A stretch of 28,160 bases of DNA from CANJDH01 sp964443245. GTDB lineage: Bacteria; Pseudomonadota; Gammaproteobacteria; Burkholderiales; JAEUOS01. Of this stretch, positions 8,157 to 16,818 are shown one piece after another; the first letter of the stretch is position 1; each line of letters begins with the position of its first letter. The notes below the pieces were generated by a model. The model ran no database searches. It was not told the DNA's origin and saw only the letters and a list, made by a program, of their open reading frames with translations. Location: NCBI GenBank assembly GCA_964443245.1, contig CAYUEG010000038.1, positions 1 through 28,160 on the forward strand, read 5' to 3'. Position numbers and translations under genes: made by a program.

Positions 8157-8201
8157 CAAACGATCGTTTGCTTTGTAACACGGCGCTCCGGGCAGGGTCA
8201 A
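8157..8201 (-). promoter_or_regulatory. tetR promoter with overlapping operator
   Basis: On the minus strand TTGACC (8196-8201) and TACAAA (8172-8177) are separated by 18 bases, a plausible sigma70 promoter. Immediately downstream lies the perfect palindrome CAAACGATCGTTTG (8157-8170), which would cover the transcription start near 8165 and end 16 bases before the tetR ATG. This is the expected geometry for TetR autorepression. Binding by this particular regulator is inferred. Confidence 0.68.
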
Positions 8202-8261
8202 ACGCGGCAGCGCGTAAGCACGAAGCAGCCCATCCCGGCAATGGCCAGAGGCCGCGTGAAG

Positions 8262-8732
8262 CTACTTGGGCGTGGCGATGTTCTTGCGCAGTTCCAGCTG
8301 GGGCTTCAATAGCTCCACCTCGGGTTTCCTGGTCGCCGTGATGGACAGGACATAGTCGCCGGTTTCGGCGGCCGTCACCGTCATGATGTTACGCGCGATG
8401 AAGGGCTGGCCCGGCACGTTGTCGCGCGTGCTGGTGTCGTTGACGTTGAATGCGCCTGTCATCACTGGCGCCCCCTTGAAGGTGAGGACTGCCGCGTATC
8501 CGTTCCACGCACCGGGCGAACCGCCACTGGCGGGCAACTCGGCGCGCAAATTGAGTGCGACGGGATTCATGTCAGGGCCCAGGCTGAGGGTAACCGGGGC
8601 ATAGCTCCCGTCCGGCTGCGGTTTCAAGTCGAATGCGACGACCTTCTCACCGGTGACAAACGCATCGCATCCGCACAAGACCGCCGACATGACCAGTGCA
8701 CCTGCCCACGCCGTGGCGCGCAGCTTCTTCAT
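8262..8732 (-). CDS. Small predicted outer-membrane or periplasmic lipoprotein
   Basis: A 156-residue protein that I do not recognise. It opens MKKLRATAWAGALVMSAVLCGC, a lipoprotein signal peptide with the acylated cysteine most likely Cys22 (LCGC lipobox). The start is placed at 8732 because of this signal and the GAGGG ribosome site just before it; a longer frame to 8816 overlaps the upstream gene and lacks the signal. The mature part is beta-strand rich (SYAPVTLSLG, AAVLTFKG, DYVLSITATRK), with no cysteines or catalytic motif seen. It starts 10 bases after the HCCA-isomerase-like gene, so it is probably the last gene of the large acyl-CoA operon, which is an unusual place for a lipoprotein. 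Confidence 0.82.
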   Translation of the reverse strand: MKKLRATAWAGALVMSAVLCGCDAFVTGEKVVAFDLKPQPDGSYAPVTLSLGPDMNPVALNLRAELPASGGSPGAWNGYAAVLTFKGAPVMTGAFNVNDTSTRDNVPGQPFIARNIMTVTAAETGDYVLSITATRKPEVELLKPQLELRKNIATPK

Positions 8733-8742
8733 CGCGCCACCC

Positions 8743-9345
8743 TCAGAACGGCCCGCTCGCCAGCCACTTTTCCGCCTGATCGAGCCGGTCCATGCCCCAG
8801 AAGGGTTCGCCGTCAATCACCAGATAGGGGCTGCCGAACACGCCATGTGCAATCGCTGCGTCCACTTCGTTCTTGGTGCGCTCCTTGACCGCCGGATCGG
8901 CCAGCCCGGCTGACAGTGCGGCAGCGTCAAACCCGCATGCGCCTGCGACCCTGGCCACGTTTTCGGCACTGGAAATGTCCACGTCGTCAACGAAATAGGC
9001 CTTATAGAGCGCGCTGGCAAGCTGTTTGGCCTTGGCCGGATCCTGCATGTCGGCCCAATAGAATGCCCGCGCCGCCGCCACACTACCGATCGGAAAGTTG
9101 CTTGGCACCCGGATCGGGATGCCGTAAAAGCGGCCGCTACGCAGAATGTCGATGCGGGCGTAATCGCCTTTCAGCGGTACGTTGGGCGTCGGCACCACAC
9201 CGTTGACCTTGTAGACCGCGCCGAGCAGGAACGGATGCCAGACGGTCGTGCGGCCATACTTGGCCGCCAGCGCCTCGACGCGCGTCGAGGCGAGATAGCC
9301 AAACGGGGAGGAAAAATCAAACCAGAAATCAATCGGGGCGGCCAT
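8743..9345 (-). CDS. 2-hydroxychromene-2-carboxylate isomerase-like protein (DsbA/GST-kappa fold)
   Basis: A 200-residue thioredoxin-fold protein. The N-terminal strand and loop FWFDFSSPFGYLAS (7-20) carry the serine pair that replaces the CxxC of DsbA and binds glutathione in HCCA isomerases. The C-terminal GVFGSPYLVIDGEPFWGMDRL is the cis-proline region and closing signature of the family. In known pathways this glutathione-dependent isomerase acts in naphthalene degradation, but no aromatic ring-cleavage genes are visible here and many relatives sit in acyl-CoA clusters, so the true substrate is open. It is followed 10 bases later by the lipoprotein gene and preceded by a short palindrome. 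Confidence 0.9.
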   Translation of the reverse strand: MAAPIDFWFDFSSPFGYLASTRVEALAAKYGRTTVWHPFLLGAVYKVNGVVPTPNVPLKGDYARIDILRSGRFYGIPIRVPSNFPIGSVAAARAFYWADMQDPAKAKQLASALYKAYFVDDVDISSAENVARVAGACGFDAAALSAGLADPAVKERTKNEVDAAIAHGVFGSPYLVIDGEPFWGMDRLDQAEKWLASGPF

Positions 9346-9412
9346 GCGTCTCTCCTGCCGGGGAAGGGATCAATGAGGTCGAAAAAGGGGGAAGGGAAAG
9401 TGCGGGGAAAAG

Positions 9413-9427
9413 TGGGGTCTGACCCCA
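9413..9427. repeat. Short REP-like palindrome
   Basis: TGGGGTCTGACCCCA is a 7-bp inverted repeat around one base, within the 95-base gap between two operon genes. Very similar GGGGTCAGACCCC motifs are familiar as dispersed elements in betaproteobacterial genomes (recalled, not searched). In RNA it could form a small hairpin within the polycistronic transcript. Confidence 0.55.
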
Positions 9428-9440
9428 TTTATCCATCACT

Positions 9441-10586
9441 TCAGGCCAGCGCGCGGGCAATCAGGATGCGCTGGATGTCGGATGCGCCTTCGTAGATTTG
9501 CGTGACGCGGACATCGCGATAGATGCGCTCGACCGGAAAATCGCTGACATAGCCGTAGCCGCCGTGGATCTGGATGGCGTCCGAGCACACGCGCTCGGCC
9601 ACCTGCGAGGCATTGAGTTTGGCCATCGCCGCTTCTTTCAGGCAGGGGCGGCCTGCATCCTTGAGGGCTGCGGCATGCAAGACCATCTGTCTTGCGGTCT
9701 CCACGGCGGTGGCCATGTCGGCCAGGCGAAACTGCACCGCCTGATGTTCGAAGATCGGTTTGCCGAACGCCTCGCGTTCCTTGGCATAGGCCAGGGCCGC
9801 GTCCAATGCCGCACGCGCCATGCCGACTGCCTGTGCGCCGATCCCGATACGCCCGCCCTCGAGTGACGACAAGGCAATCTTGTAACCTTCGCCCGGCTCG
9901 CCGATCATGTTGGTGGCAGGGACCCAGCAGTTTTCGAACGCCAGCGCGGCGGTATCGCTCGCATGCTGGCCGAGCTTGTCCTCGATGCGCGTCACCTGAT
10001 AGCCGGGCGTATTGGTCGGCACGAGAAAGGCCGAAATGCCCTTCTTGCCGGCCGCCTTGTCCGTCACCGCAAAGACGATCGTCACATCACCATTCTTGCC
10101 GCTGGTGATGAATTGCTTGGCGCCGTTGATGACATAGTGGTCCGTGCCCCCGATCTTTTCGAGACGGGCGGTGGTGCGCAGCGACGACGCATCCGAACCG
10201 GCATGCGGCTCGGTGAGTGCAAAAGCGCCGAGCATGTCACCGCGCGCCAGCGGCTTTAACCACTGCTGCTTTTGCGCCGGACTGCCGTAGTTGACCAGGA
10301 TGTTGCAGACCGGACAATTGTTGACCGAGAGGATGGTGGAGGTGGCGCCGTCAGCGGCTGCCACTTCTTCGAGCGCCACCGCGAGGGCGGTGTAGTCGAG
10401 GCCGGCGCCGTCATATTCCTCCGGGACGAACACGCCGAACAGGCCCAGGTCGGCCAGGCCCTTCAGCGCTGCCTTCGGAAACGTCGCGTGCTTATCCCAC
10501 TCTGCAGCATGCGGCGCAACCTCACGCGCAACGAAGTCGCGCACCGCATCACGGATCTGCTCGTGCTCGGGAGAGAGCAACGCCAT
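9441..10586 (-). CDS. Acyl-CoA dehydrogenase, short-chain (butyryl-CoA) type
   Basis: A 381-residue FAD-dependent dehydrogenase. FALTEPHAGSDASS and FITSG are the FAD and substrate-binding motifs. The catalytic base is Glu366 in IYEGASDIQ, the classic short/medium/branched-chain position, unlike the other two dehydrogenases in the window. HGGYGYVSDFPVERIYRD precedes it as expected. The likely reaction is oxidation of butyryl-CoA or a short branched acyl-CoA, passing electrons to ETF; no ETF genes are in the window. It starts 9 bases after the thiolase stop, which indicates one transcript. The MALLSPEHEQIRDAVRDFV opening fits the family start. Confidence 0.96.
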   Translation of the reverse strand: MALLSPEHEQIRDAVRDFVAREVAPHAAEWDKHATFPKAALKGLADLGLFGVFVPEEYDGAGLDYTALAVALEEVAAADGATSTILSVNNCPVCNILVNYGSPAQKQQWLKPLARGDMLGAFALTEPHAGSDASSLRTTARLEKIGGTDHYVINGAKQFITSGKNGDVTIVFAVTDKAAGKKGISAFLVPTNTPGYQVTRIEDKLGQHASDTAALAFENCWVPATNMIGEPGEGYKIALSSLEGGRIGIGAQAVGMARAALDAALAYAKEREAFGKPIFEHQAVQFRLADMATAVETARQMVLHAAALKDAGRPCLKEAAMAKLNASQVAERVCSDAIQIHGGYGYVSDFPVERIYRDVRVTQIYEGASDIQRILIARALA

Positions 10587-10595
10587 CGCTGTTCC

Positions 10596-11783
<1,188 letters not shown>

Positions 11784-11814
11784 GTCGATTCCTTTCGATT
11801 GTTTTGGGTCGCGT

Positions 11815-12561
11815 TCAGCGACCACCGGTCGCATCGATGATGGCGCCGGTGGTGTAAGTCGATTCGTCCGAGGCCAGCCACAGAATGGCATGGGCCATTT
11901 CCTGAGCAGTGCCGGGACGTTGCATCGGAATCATGCCGGCCGACAGGCGCGCCCGGTCAGGTTCGCCGCCACTGGCGTGAATCTCGGTGTCGGTGATGCC
12001 CGGCCGCACCGCGTTGACGCGAATGCCTTCGTTGGCCACTTCGCGCGCCAACCCGACCGTAAAGGTATCGATGGCGCCCTTGGCAGTCGCGTAATCAACA
12101 TACTGCCCGGGCGAACCAAGCCGCGCCGCGGCCGACGACAGGTTGACGATGGTGCCGCCGTTGCCGCCATGTCTGGTCGACATGCGCTTGACGGCCTCGC
12201 GCGCGCAGATCAGCGAGCCGATGATGTTGATGTCCATCATCCGCTTCCAGCGCGCCACACTCATTTCATCCAGGCGCGCCTTGACGTCCACCACCCCGGC
12301 GTTATTGACCAGGCAGGTAAGCTTGCCCAACTGCTTGTCACAGGCGGCAAACAGGTTGAGCATGTCGGCCTCGGAAGCCACATCGCCCTTAAGGGCAAAC
12401 GCGCGCCGGCCTTTGGCCTGAATGGCCTTGACCACCGCGTCAGCCGCAGCCTGGTTGCTGGCGTAGTTGACCGCAACATCAAAGCCGCGGTCAGCGGCCA
12501 GCAGGGCAGTGGCGGCACCGATACCGCGGCTGCCGCCAGTGACAATCATGATCTTGGTCAT
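11815..12561 (-). CDS. SDR family NAD(P)-dependent oxidoreductase
   Basis: A classical short-chain dehydrogenase of 248 residues. TGGSRGIG (8-15) is the nucleotide-binding loop, NNAG is at 86-89, and the catalytic set is Ser142/143, Tyr157 and Lys161 (YATAK). The NYAS after the second strand favours NADP(H)-type binding only weakly. Between two thiolases and downstream of a MaoC hydratase, it is the best candidate in this operon for the 3-hydroxyacyl-CoA dehydrogenase step, since no FadB/HBD-type gene is present. A different alcohol or ketone substrate is equally possible. Confidence 0.93.
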   Translation of the reverse strand: MTKIMIVTGGSRGIGAATALLAADRGFDVAVNYASNQAAADAVVKAIQAKGRRAFALKGDVASEADMLNLFAACDKQLGKLTCLVNNAGVVDVKARLDEMSVARWKRMMDINIIGSLICAREAVKRMSTRHGGNGGTIVNLSSAAARLGSPGQYVDYATAKGAIDTFTVGLAREVANEGIRVNAVRPGITDTEIHASGGEPDRARLSAGMIPMQRPGTAQEMAHAILWLASDESTYTTGAIIDATGGR

Positions 12562-12601
12562 CTTGAGCGTTTGCTTTCCGGTAATCGGTGCAGGATCGGA
12601 G

Positions 12602-13810
12602 TTACATCAGTTCGATGGCAACTGCGGTCGCTTCACCGCCGCCAATGCAAAGCGAGGCCACGCCCTTCTTGCCGCCGGTTTTTCTGAGCGCGCCAATCAG
12701 CGTGACAATCAGGCGGGCACCGGAAGCCCCGATCGGATGGCCCAATGCGCAGGCGCCACCGTGAATGTTGATCTTGTCGTGTGGAATGTTGTGCTCCTTC
12801 ATCGCCGCCATGGCCACCACGGCGAAGGCTTCGTTGATCTCGAACAGGTCCACGCTGGCCGTATTCCAGCCGGTTTTGGCATACAGCTTTTCGATGGCCC
12901 CTACCGGCGCAGTGGTGAACCATTGCGGCTCCTGCGCGTGGGTCGCGTGCGCGACGAGTTTGGCCACCGGCTTGCAGCCGAGTTTGGCGGCGGTGGACGC
13001 ACGCATCATGACCAGCGCTGCGGCGCCATCGGAAATCGACGACGACGTCGCGGCGGTCACGGTGCCGTCCTTGCGGAAAGCCGGTTTCAGGGTCGGCACC
13101 TTGTCCGGATTGGCCTTGAACGGCGCCTCATCCTTGTCGATCGTCACGTCGCCCTTCTTGCCGGCGACGGTGATGGGGGCAATTTCCCAGGTGAACGAAC
13201 CATCGGTATTGGCGGCAAGGGCGCGCTTGGTCGATGCAATGGCGTAGTTGTCCTGCTCTTCGCGCGTGAAGGTGTATTTGCCGGCGCAGTCTTCCGCAAA
13301 CTGGCCCATCGACTTGCCGCCACCGTTCGGGGTTTTGTCATAGGCGTCTTCGAGGCCATCGAGCGCCATGTGGTCAAACAGGGTGCCGTGGCCGTACCGG
13401 TAACCACCGCGGCCCTTGAGCATCATGTACGGGGCATTGGTCATCGACTCCATGCCGCCAGCGACGATGACTTCCGCGCTGCCTGCAGTGAGCAGGTCAT
13501 GCGCGAACATGGCGGCCTTCATGCCCGAGCCGCACACCTTGTTGATCGTGGTGGCACCAGCCGATTTGGGCAAACCCGCACCAATGGTTGCCTGACGCGC
13601 CGGTGCCTGGCCCTGACCGGCGGGCAGCACGCAGCCCATGATGACTTCCTGCACCTGCTCGGGTTTGAGGCCGGCACGCTCGACAGCTGCCTTGATCGCA
13701 TGGCTGCCCAACTGATGGCCGGCAAAGCCGGAGAGTTCGCCTTGCATGGCGCCTACCGGCGTGCGGGCAACGGCAACGATAACAATCGGGTCAACTGCGG
13801 GATCAGACAT
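12602..13810 (-). CDS. Acetyl-CoA acetyltransferase (thiolase)
   Basis: A 402-residue thiolase. Catalytic residues are Cys93 (NKVCGSGMKA), His358 (GGACALGHPIGASG) and Cys388 (SLCIGGGEA). NEAFAVV is the conserved substrate-loop motif. The pattern is that of acetoacetyl-CoA thiolases, often found beside isovaleryl-CoA dehydrogenase genes where acetoacetyl-CoA is the end product of leucine breakdown. It begins 25 bases after the MaoC gene and is followed by the SDR 40 bases later. It differs clearly from the other thiolase, so the two are not a recent duplication. Confidence 0.95.
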   Translation of the reverse strand: MSDPAVDPIVIVAVARTPVGAMQGELSGFAGHQLGSHAIKAAVERAGLKPEQVQEVIMGCVLPAGQGQAPARQATIGAGLPKSAGATTINKVCGSGMKAAMFAHDLLTAGSAEVIVAGGMESMTNAPYMMLKGRGGYRYGHGTLFDHMALDGLEDAYDKTPNGGGKSMGQFAEDCAGKYTFTREEQDNYAIASTKRALAANTDGSFTWEIAPITVAGKKGDVTIDKDEAPFKANPDKVPTLKPAFRKDGTVTAATSSSISDGAAALVMMRASTAAKLGCKPVAKLVAHATHAQEPQWFTTAPVGAIEKLYAKTGWNTASVDLFEINEAFAVVAMAAMKEHNIPHDKINIHGGACALGHPIGASGARLIVTLIGALRKTGGKKGVASLCIGGGEATAVAIELM

Positions 13811-13835
13811 GGGGTACTCCTTTGGAAGGTGAGGA

Positions 13836-14249
13836 TCAGGTGCGTTCGCGAAACGCCATCAGTTTGCCCACCGAAGTGAGAACGGTTTCGCCGTGCTGGT
13901 TGGTGATGGTCCCGTCAAGCGTCACGACATCGCCCTTTTCCTTGGGCTCGATGGCGGTCACCACCCATTTGAGTTCAATTGTATCGCCGGGGCGTACCGG
14001 CTTTCTGAACTGGGTGGAGAAGTCGATTCCGACCTGCGGGCCGTGTGCCGTGTAGTGCGTGGCCATCACCCCCATCAGCAAGGAAAGGTAGTGCGGGCCG
14101 CAGGCGATCAGGCCGCCAAAGCGCGTGCCTTTGGCATACTCGGCGTCGTGGTGCAGCGGGTTGAAATCACCGCAGGAGGCGGCAAAGGCTCGAATCGCCG
14201 CTTCATCGAGGGTGACGGTTTTAAGGGCGGTTTCGCCCAGGGTAATCAT
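13836..14249 (-). CDS. MaoC-like (R)-specific enoyl-CoA hydratase domain protein
   Basis: A single hot-dog domain of 137 residues. CGDFNPLHHDAEYAKGTRFGGLIACG (26-51) is the MaoC hydratase motif, with Asp28 and His33 as the catalytic pair. It would add water to enoyl-CoA, giving (R)-3-hydroxyacyl-CoA if it follows the PhaJ pattern, and it is the only hydratase candidate in the operon. The start ATG overlaps the stop of the carbonic anhydrase gene (ATGA), implying translational coupling. Confidence 0.9.
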   Translation of the reverse strand: MITLGETALKTVTLDEAAIRAFAASCGDFNPLHHDAEYAKGTRFGGLIACGPHYLSLLMGVMATHYTAHGPQVGIDFSTQFRKPVRPGDTIELKWVVTAIEPKEKGDVVTLDGTITNQHGETVLTSVGKLMAFRERT

Positions 14250-14908
14250 CTCGGTTGGTCCTTTTCACGCAATGCCTGCGTCGCGGCCGTCACGCTGCTT
14301 TCCGTTTCATCGGTGGATGCGACGGTGACATTCAGATCGCGCAGCCGGCCGTCATGCACGCCATATACCCAGCCATGCACCGCCAGGATCTGCCCGCGCG
14401 CCCAGGCCTCCTGCACGGTCGAGGTCTGGCACACGTTGCGCACCTGCTCGATGACGTTCAGTTCGCACAACGCATCATGGCGCCGTGCCTCGCCAGTCAG
14501 TGCACCAAGATAGGTGCCGTGCTTGTCATACACATCCTGCACGTGACGCAGCCAGTTGTCAGCCAGACCTACCTTGCTGCGGGAAAGCGCGGCGTGCACG
14601 CCGGAGCAGCCGTAGTGCCCCACCACAATAATGTGCTTGACCTCCAGATGGTCCACCGCAAACTGGATCACCGAAAGGGCATTCAGATCCGTATGGACCA
14701 CCACATTGGCAATATTGCGATGGACAAACACCTCACCGGGTGCCAGGCCAGTGATCTGGTTGGCCGGTACGCGCGAGTCGGAGCAGCCGATCCAGAGATA
14801 CTCCGGATTCTGTTGATGGGCGAGGCTGTCAAAGAAGCCGGGGTCATCATGAGTCACCCGGGCCACCCAGGCGCGATTGGCTTCAAACAGATGGGCGAGC
14901 GACTTCAT
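14246..14908 (-). CDS. Beta-class carbonic anhydrase
   Basis: A 220-residue zinc enzyme interconverting CO2 and bicarbonate. Zinc ligands are Cys42, His98 and Cys101 (CSDSR and GHYGCSG), with the Asp44-Arg46 dyad intact. Length and the opening MKSLAHLFEANRAWVARV match the common proteobacterial Can type. It sits inside an acyl-CoA degradation operon next to isovaleryl-CoA dehydrogenase. In leucine catabolism the next step after this dehydrogenase is carboxylation by biotin-dependent methylcrotonyl-CoA carboxylase, which consumes bicarbonate, so a supply role is likely. The carboxylase itself is not in the window. Confidence 0.96.
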   Translation of the reverse strand: MKSLAHLFEANRAWVARVTHDDPGFFDSLAHQQNPEYLWIGCSDSRVPANQITGLAPGEVFVHRNIANVVVHTDLNALSVIQFAVDHLEVKHIIVVGHYGCSGVHAALSRSKVGLADNWLRHVQDVYDKHGTYLGALTGEARRHDALCELNVIEQVRNVCQTSTVQEAWARGQILAVHGWVYGVHDGRLRDLNVTVASTDETESSVTAATQALREKDQPR

Positions 14909-14946
14909 CTTGGCGTTCTGAAGATGCGCCGGAACGCTGCCTGACT

Positions 14947-15387
14947 TCAGGCCCGGTCGCCGAAGTCATAGGTGCGTACCAGCCCGCGCGCCGCTTCCAG
15001 CACACGCTGCGGGAACGGCTCCGATTTGCGCGTGGTGCGCCCCATGTGCACACCCACCAGACGGCAGGTTGCGGCAACTTCCCGGGTGAGCGCGTGTCGC
15101 ATCTCGTGCACAAAGGTGATCGATTTGGGCTTGATCTCAAGCACCCCGGAATCGATGACAACAGTGTCGCCCGCGAGCAGTTCGCGCCGGTACTGGATGC
15201 GCTGGTCCACTGCCGCCATCGCCTTGTCCTCCTTGCGCAGGTAGTCGGCCGAGGCGCCCATCATGGCAAACAGGTTCCAGGTGGCTTCGTCAAACTTGCC
15301 GACGTACCACATCACATTCATGTGGCCCATCTGGTCGCAATGCCACTGCATCACGGTGCCCCGGTAGGTATTGATCAGGTCCGCCAT
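14947..15387 (-). CDS. Hot-dog acyl-CoA thioesterase, 4-hydroxybenzoyl-CoA thioesterase family
   Basis: A 146-residue protein. The segment HCDQMGHMNVMWYVGKFDEA (16-35) carries the D-x3-H-x-N pattern of YbgC/4HBT-type thioesterases with Asp18 as the likely catalytic acid. The start at 15387 (MADLINTYRG) lies 11 bases after the isovaleryl-CoA dehydrogenase stop, with GAGACGG upstream. The longer frame to 15492 is rejected because it overlaps that gene. It would hydrolyse an acyl-CoA to free acid and CoA, perhaps clearing a stalled intermediate. It is followed 38 bases later by the carbonic anhydrase. Confidence 0.9.
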   Translation of the reverse strand: MADLINTYRGTVMQWHCDQMGHMNVMWYVGKFDEATWNLFAMMGASADYLRKEDKAMAAVDQRIQYRRELLAGDTVVIDSGVLEIKPKSITFVHEMRHALTREVAATCRLVGVHMGRTTRKSEPFPQRVLEAARGLVRTYDFGDRA

Positions 15388-15398
15388 GGCCGTCTCGC

Positions 15399-16577
15399 TC
15401 ACTTGGTTTCGGCGAACAGTTCGCGGCCGATCAGCATGCGCCGGATCTCCGACGTGCCCGCGCCGATTTCGTACAGCTTGGCATCGCGCCACAGGCGCCC
15501 GGTCGGATAATCGTAGGTATAGCCGACGCCGCCCAGCGCCTGGATTGCCTCACCTGCCATCCAGGTCGCTTTCTCGGCAGTGTAGAGAATGACGCCAGCG
15601 CAATCCTTGCGCGCGGCTGTACCCGACAGCGTGCCACGGTCGAGTGCCTCGCCCACGGCATAGGTGTAAGCGCGGCAGGCTGACCAGGTGGAGTACATGT
15701 CAGCCAGCTTGCCCTGCATGAGCTGGAACTCGCCGATTGGCTGGCCAAACTGCTTGCGTTCGTGCAGGTAGGGGACCACCACGTCGAAGCAGGCCGCCAT
15801 GATGCCGAGCGGCCCGCCCGAGAGCACGGCGCGCTCGTAGTCCAGGCCGCTCATGAGTACATTGACGCCCTTGCCGACGCCGCCGAGGATGTTTTCGGCC
15901 GGCACCTCGCAATCCTGGAACACCAGTTCGCAGGTGTTGGAGCCGCGCATGCCGAGCTTGTCGAGCTTTTGCGCAGTGGAAAAGCCTTTCATGCCCTTTT
16001 CGATCAGAAAGGCCGTAATGCCGCGCGCACCGGCTTCCATGTCGCTCTTGGCGTAGACCACCAGGGTGTCTGCGTCCGGGCCGTTGGTGATCCACATCTT
16101 GTTGCCGTTGAGGATCCAGCGGTCGCCCTTGAAATCGGCCCGCGTGCGCATCGACACCACATCCGACCCCGCACCGGGTTCGCTCATGGCGAGCGCCCCG
16201 ACGTGATCGCCGGAAATGAGCTTGGGCAGATACTTCTTCTTTTGCGCTTCGGTGCCATTGCGGCGGATCTGGTTGACGCACAGGTTCGAGTGGGCACCGT
16301 ACGACAAACCGACCGAGGCACTGCCGCGCGAAATCTCTTCCATCGCGATGATGTGCGCGAGGTAGCCCATCATGGTGCCGCCGTATTCCTCTTCGGCGGT
16401 CATCCCGAGCAGCCCCAGATCACCGAACTTCTTCCACAGGTCCATCGGGAACTCGTTGGCACGGTCGATCTCGGCAGCGCGGGGGGTAATCTCCTGCGAA
16501 ACGAAATCCTGCAAGGTGTCGCGCAGGGCGCGAATGTCATCCGAGTGGTTGAAGGTCAGCGCGTTGAGGTTGATCAT
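15399..16577 (-). CDS. ivd: Isovaleryl-CoA dehydrogenase
   Basis: A 392-residue acyl-CoA dehydrogenase. SGLDYERAVLSGGPLG (243-258) places the catalytic Glu248 on helix G, the hallmark of isovaleryl-CoA dehydrogenase. The end EIGAGTSEIRRMLIGREL, with Gly-Ala where short-chain enzymes have Glu-Gly, agrees. SEPGAGSDV and WITNG bind FAD and substrate. The reaction is isovaleryl-CoA to 3-methylcrotonyl-CoA in leucine breakdown. The start at 16577 (MINLNALTFNHSDD) matches family N-termini; the frame to 16634 adds an unlikely Arg/Pro-rich stretch. It is the first gene of the long minus-strand operon and lies about 70 bases downstream of a predicted promoter and operator. Confidence 0.94.
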   Translation of the reverse strand: MINLNALTFNHSDDIRALRDTLQDFVSQEITPRAAEIDRANEFPMDLWKKFGDLGLLGMTAEEEYGGTMMGYLAHIIAMEEISRGSASVGLSYGAHSNLCVNQIRRNGTEAQKKKYLPKLISGDHVGALAMSEPGAGSDVVSMRTRADFKGDRWILNGNKMWITNGPDADTLVVYAKSDMEAGARGITAFLIEKGMKGFSTAQKLDKLGMRGSNTCELVFQDCEVPAENILGGVGKGVNVLMSGLDYERAVLSGGPLGIMAACFDVVVPYLHERKQFGQPIGEFQLMQGKLADMYSTWSACRAYTYAVGEALDRGTLSGTAARKDCAGVILYTAEKATWMAGEAIQALGGVGYTYDYPTGRLWRDAKLYEIGAGTSEIRRMLIGRELFAETK

Positions 16578-16652
16578 GGGTGGGTTCGGGAAGCGGCAAG
16601 GCACGCCCACGGACAACAAGGGCCGCGCCGCCAAAATGCGAAGAGGGGAAGG

Positions 16653-16684
16653 AATCTACTTGACGTTTACGTAAACGTCAAGTA
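16653..16684 (-). promoter_or_regulatory. ivd promoter with perfect 28-bp palindromic operator
   Basis: On the minus strand TTGACG (16676-16681) and TAGATT (16653-16658) are spaced 17 bases. The palindrome spans 16657-16684; each arm reads TACTTGACGTTTAC and the two arms meet at 16670/16671. The operator covers the -35 box and the whole spacer, so a bound repressor would block RNA polymerase. The half-site resembles published LiuR (MerR family) sites for branched-chain amino acid catabolism, which commonly control ivd (recalled, not searched). No LiuR gene is in the window. Confidence 0.8.
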
Positions 16685-16744
16685 ACTAAACTCCAGGTCC
16701 ATCGAACCAGCGTCGCGAGAAGCTGCTCCGCCGGGCGCCGTAAA

Positions 16745-16777
16745 ACAAAAAGCCGCTCATCAGAAGCGGCTTTTTGT
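16745..16777 (-). terminator. Rho-independent terminator of the double-glycine peptide gene
   Basis: A perfect 13-bp stem (ACAAAAAGCCGCT paired with AGCGGCTTTTTGT) encloses a 7-base loop, 41 bases past the peptide stop. The A-tract and T-tract on both arms make it workable in either direction. It insulates the peptide gene from the ivd promoter about 60 bases further on. Confidence 0.9.
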
Positions 16778-16818
16778 CGTTTTGCCAGGTCGACGCCTGG
16801 ATCAACTGCGAGGCATGT

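Noticed and set aside
12467..13879. 470-codon plus-strand frame opposite the first thiolase
   Set aside because: Shadow frame; the thiolase on the other strand is complete with its active-site residues.
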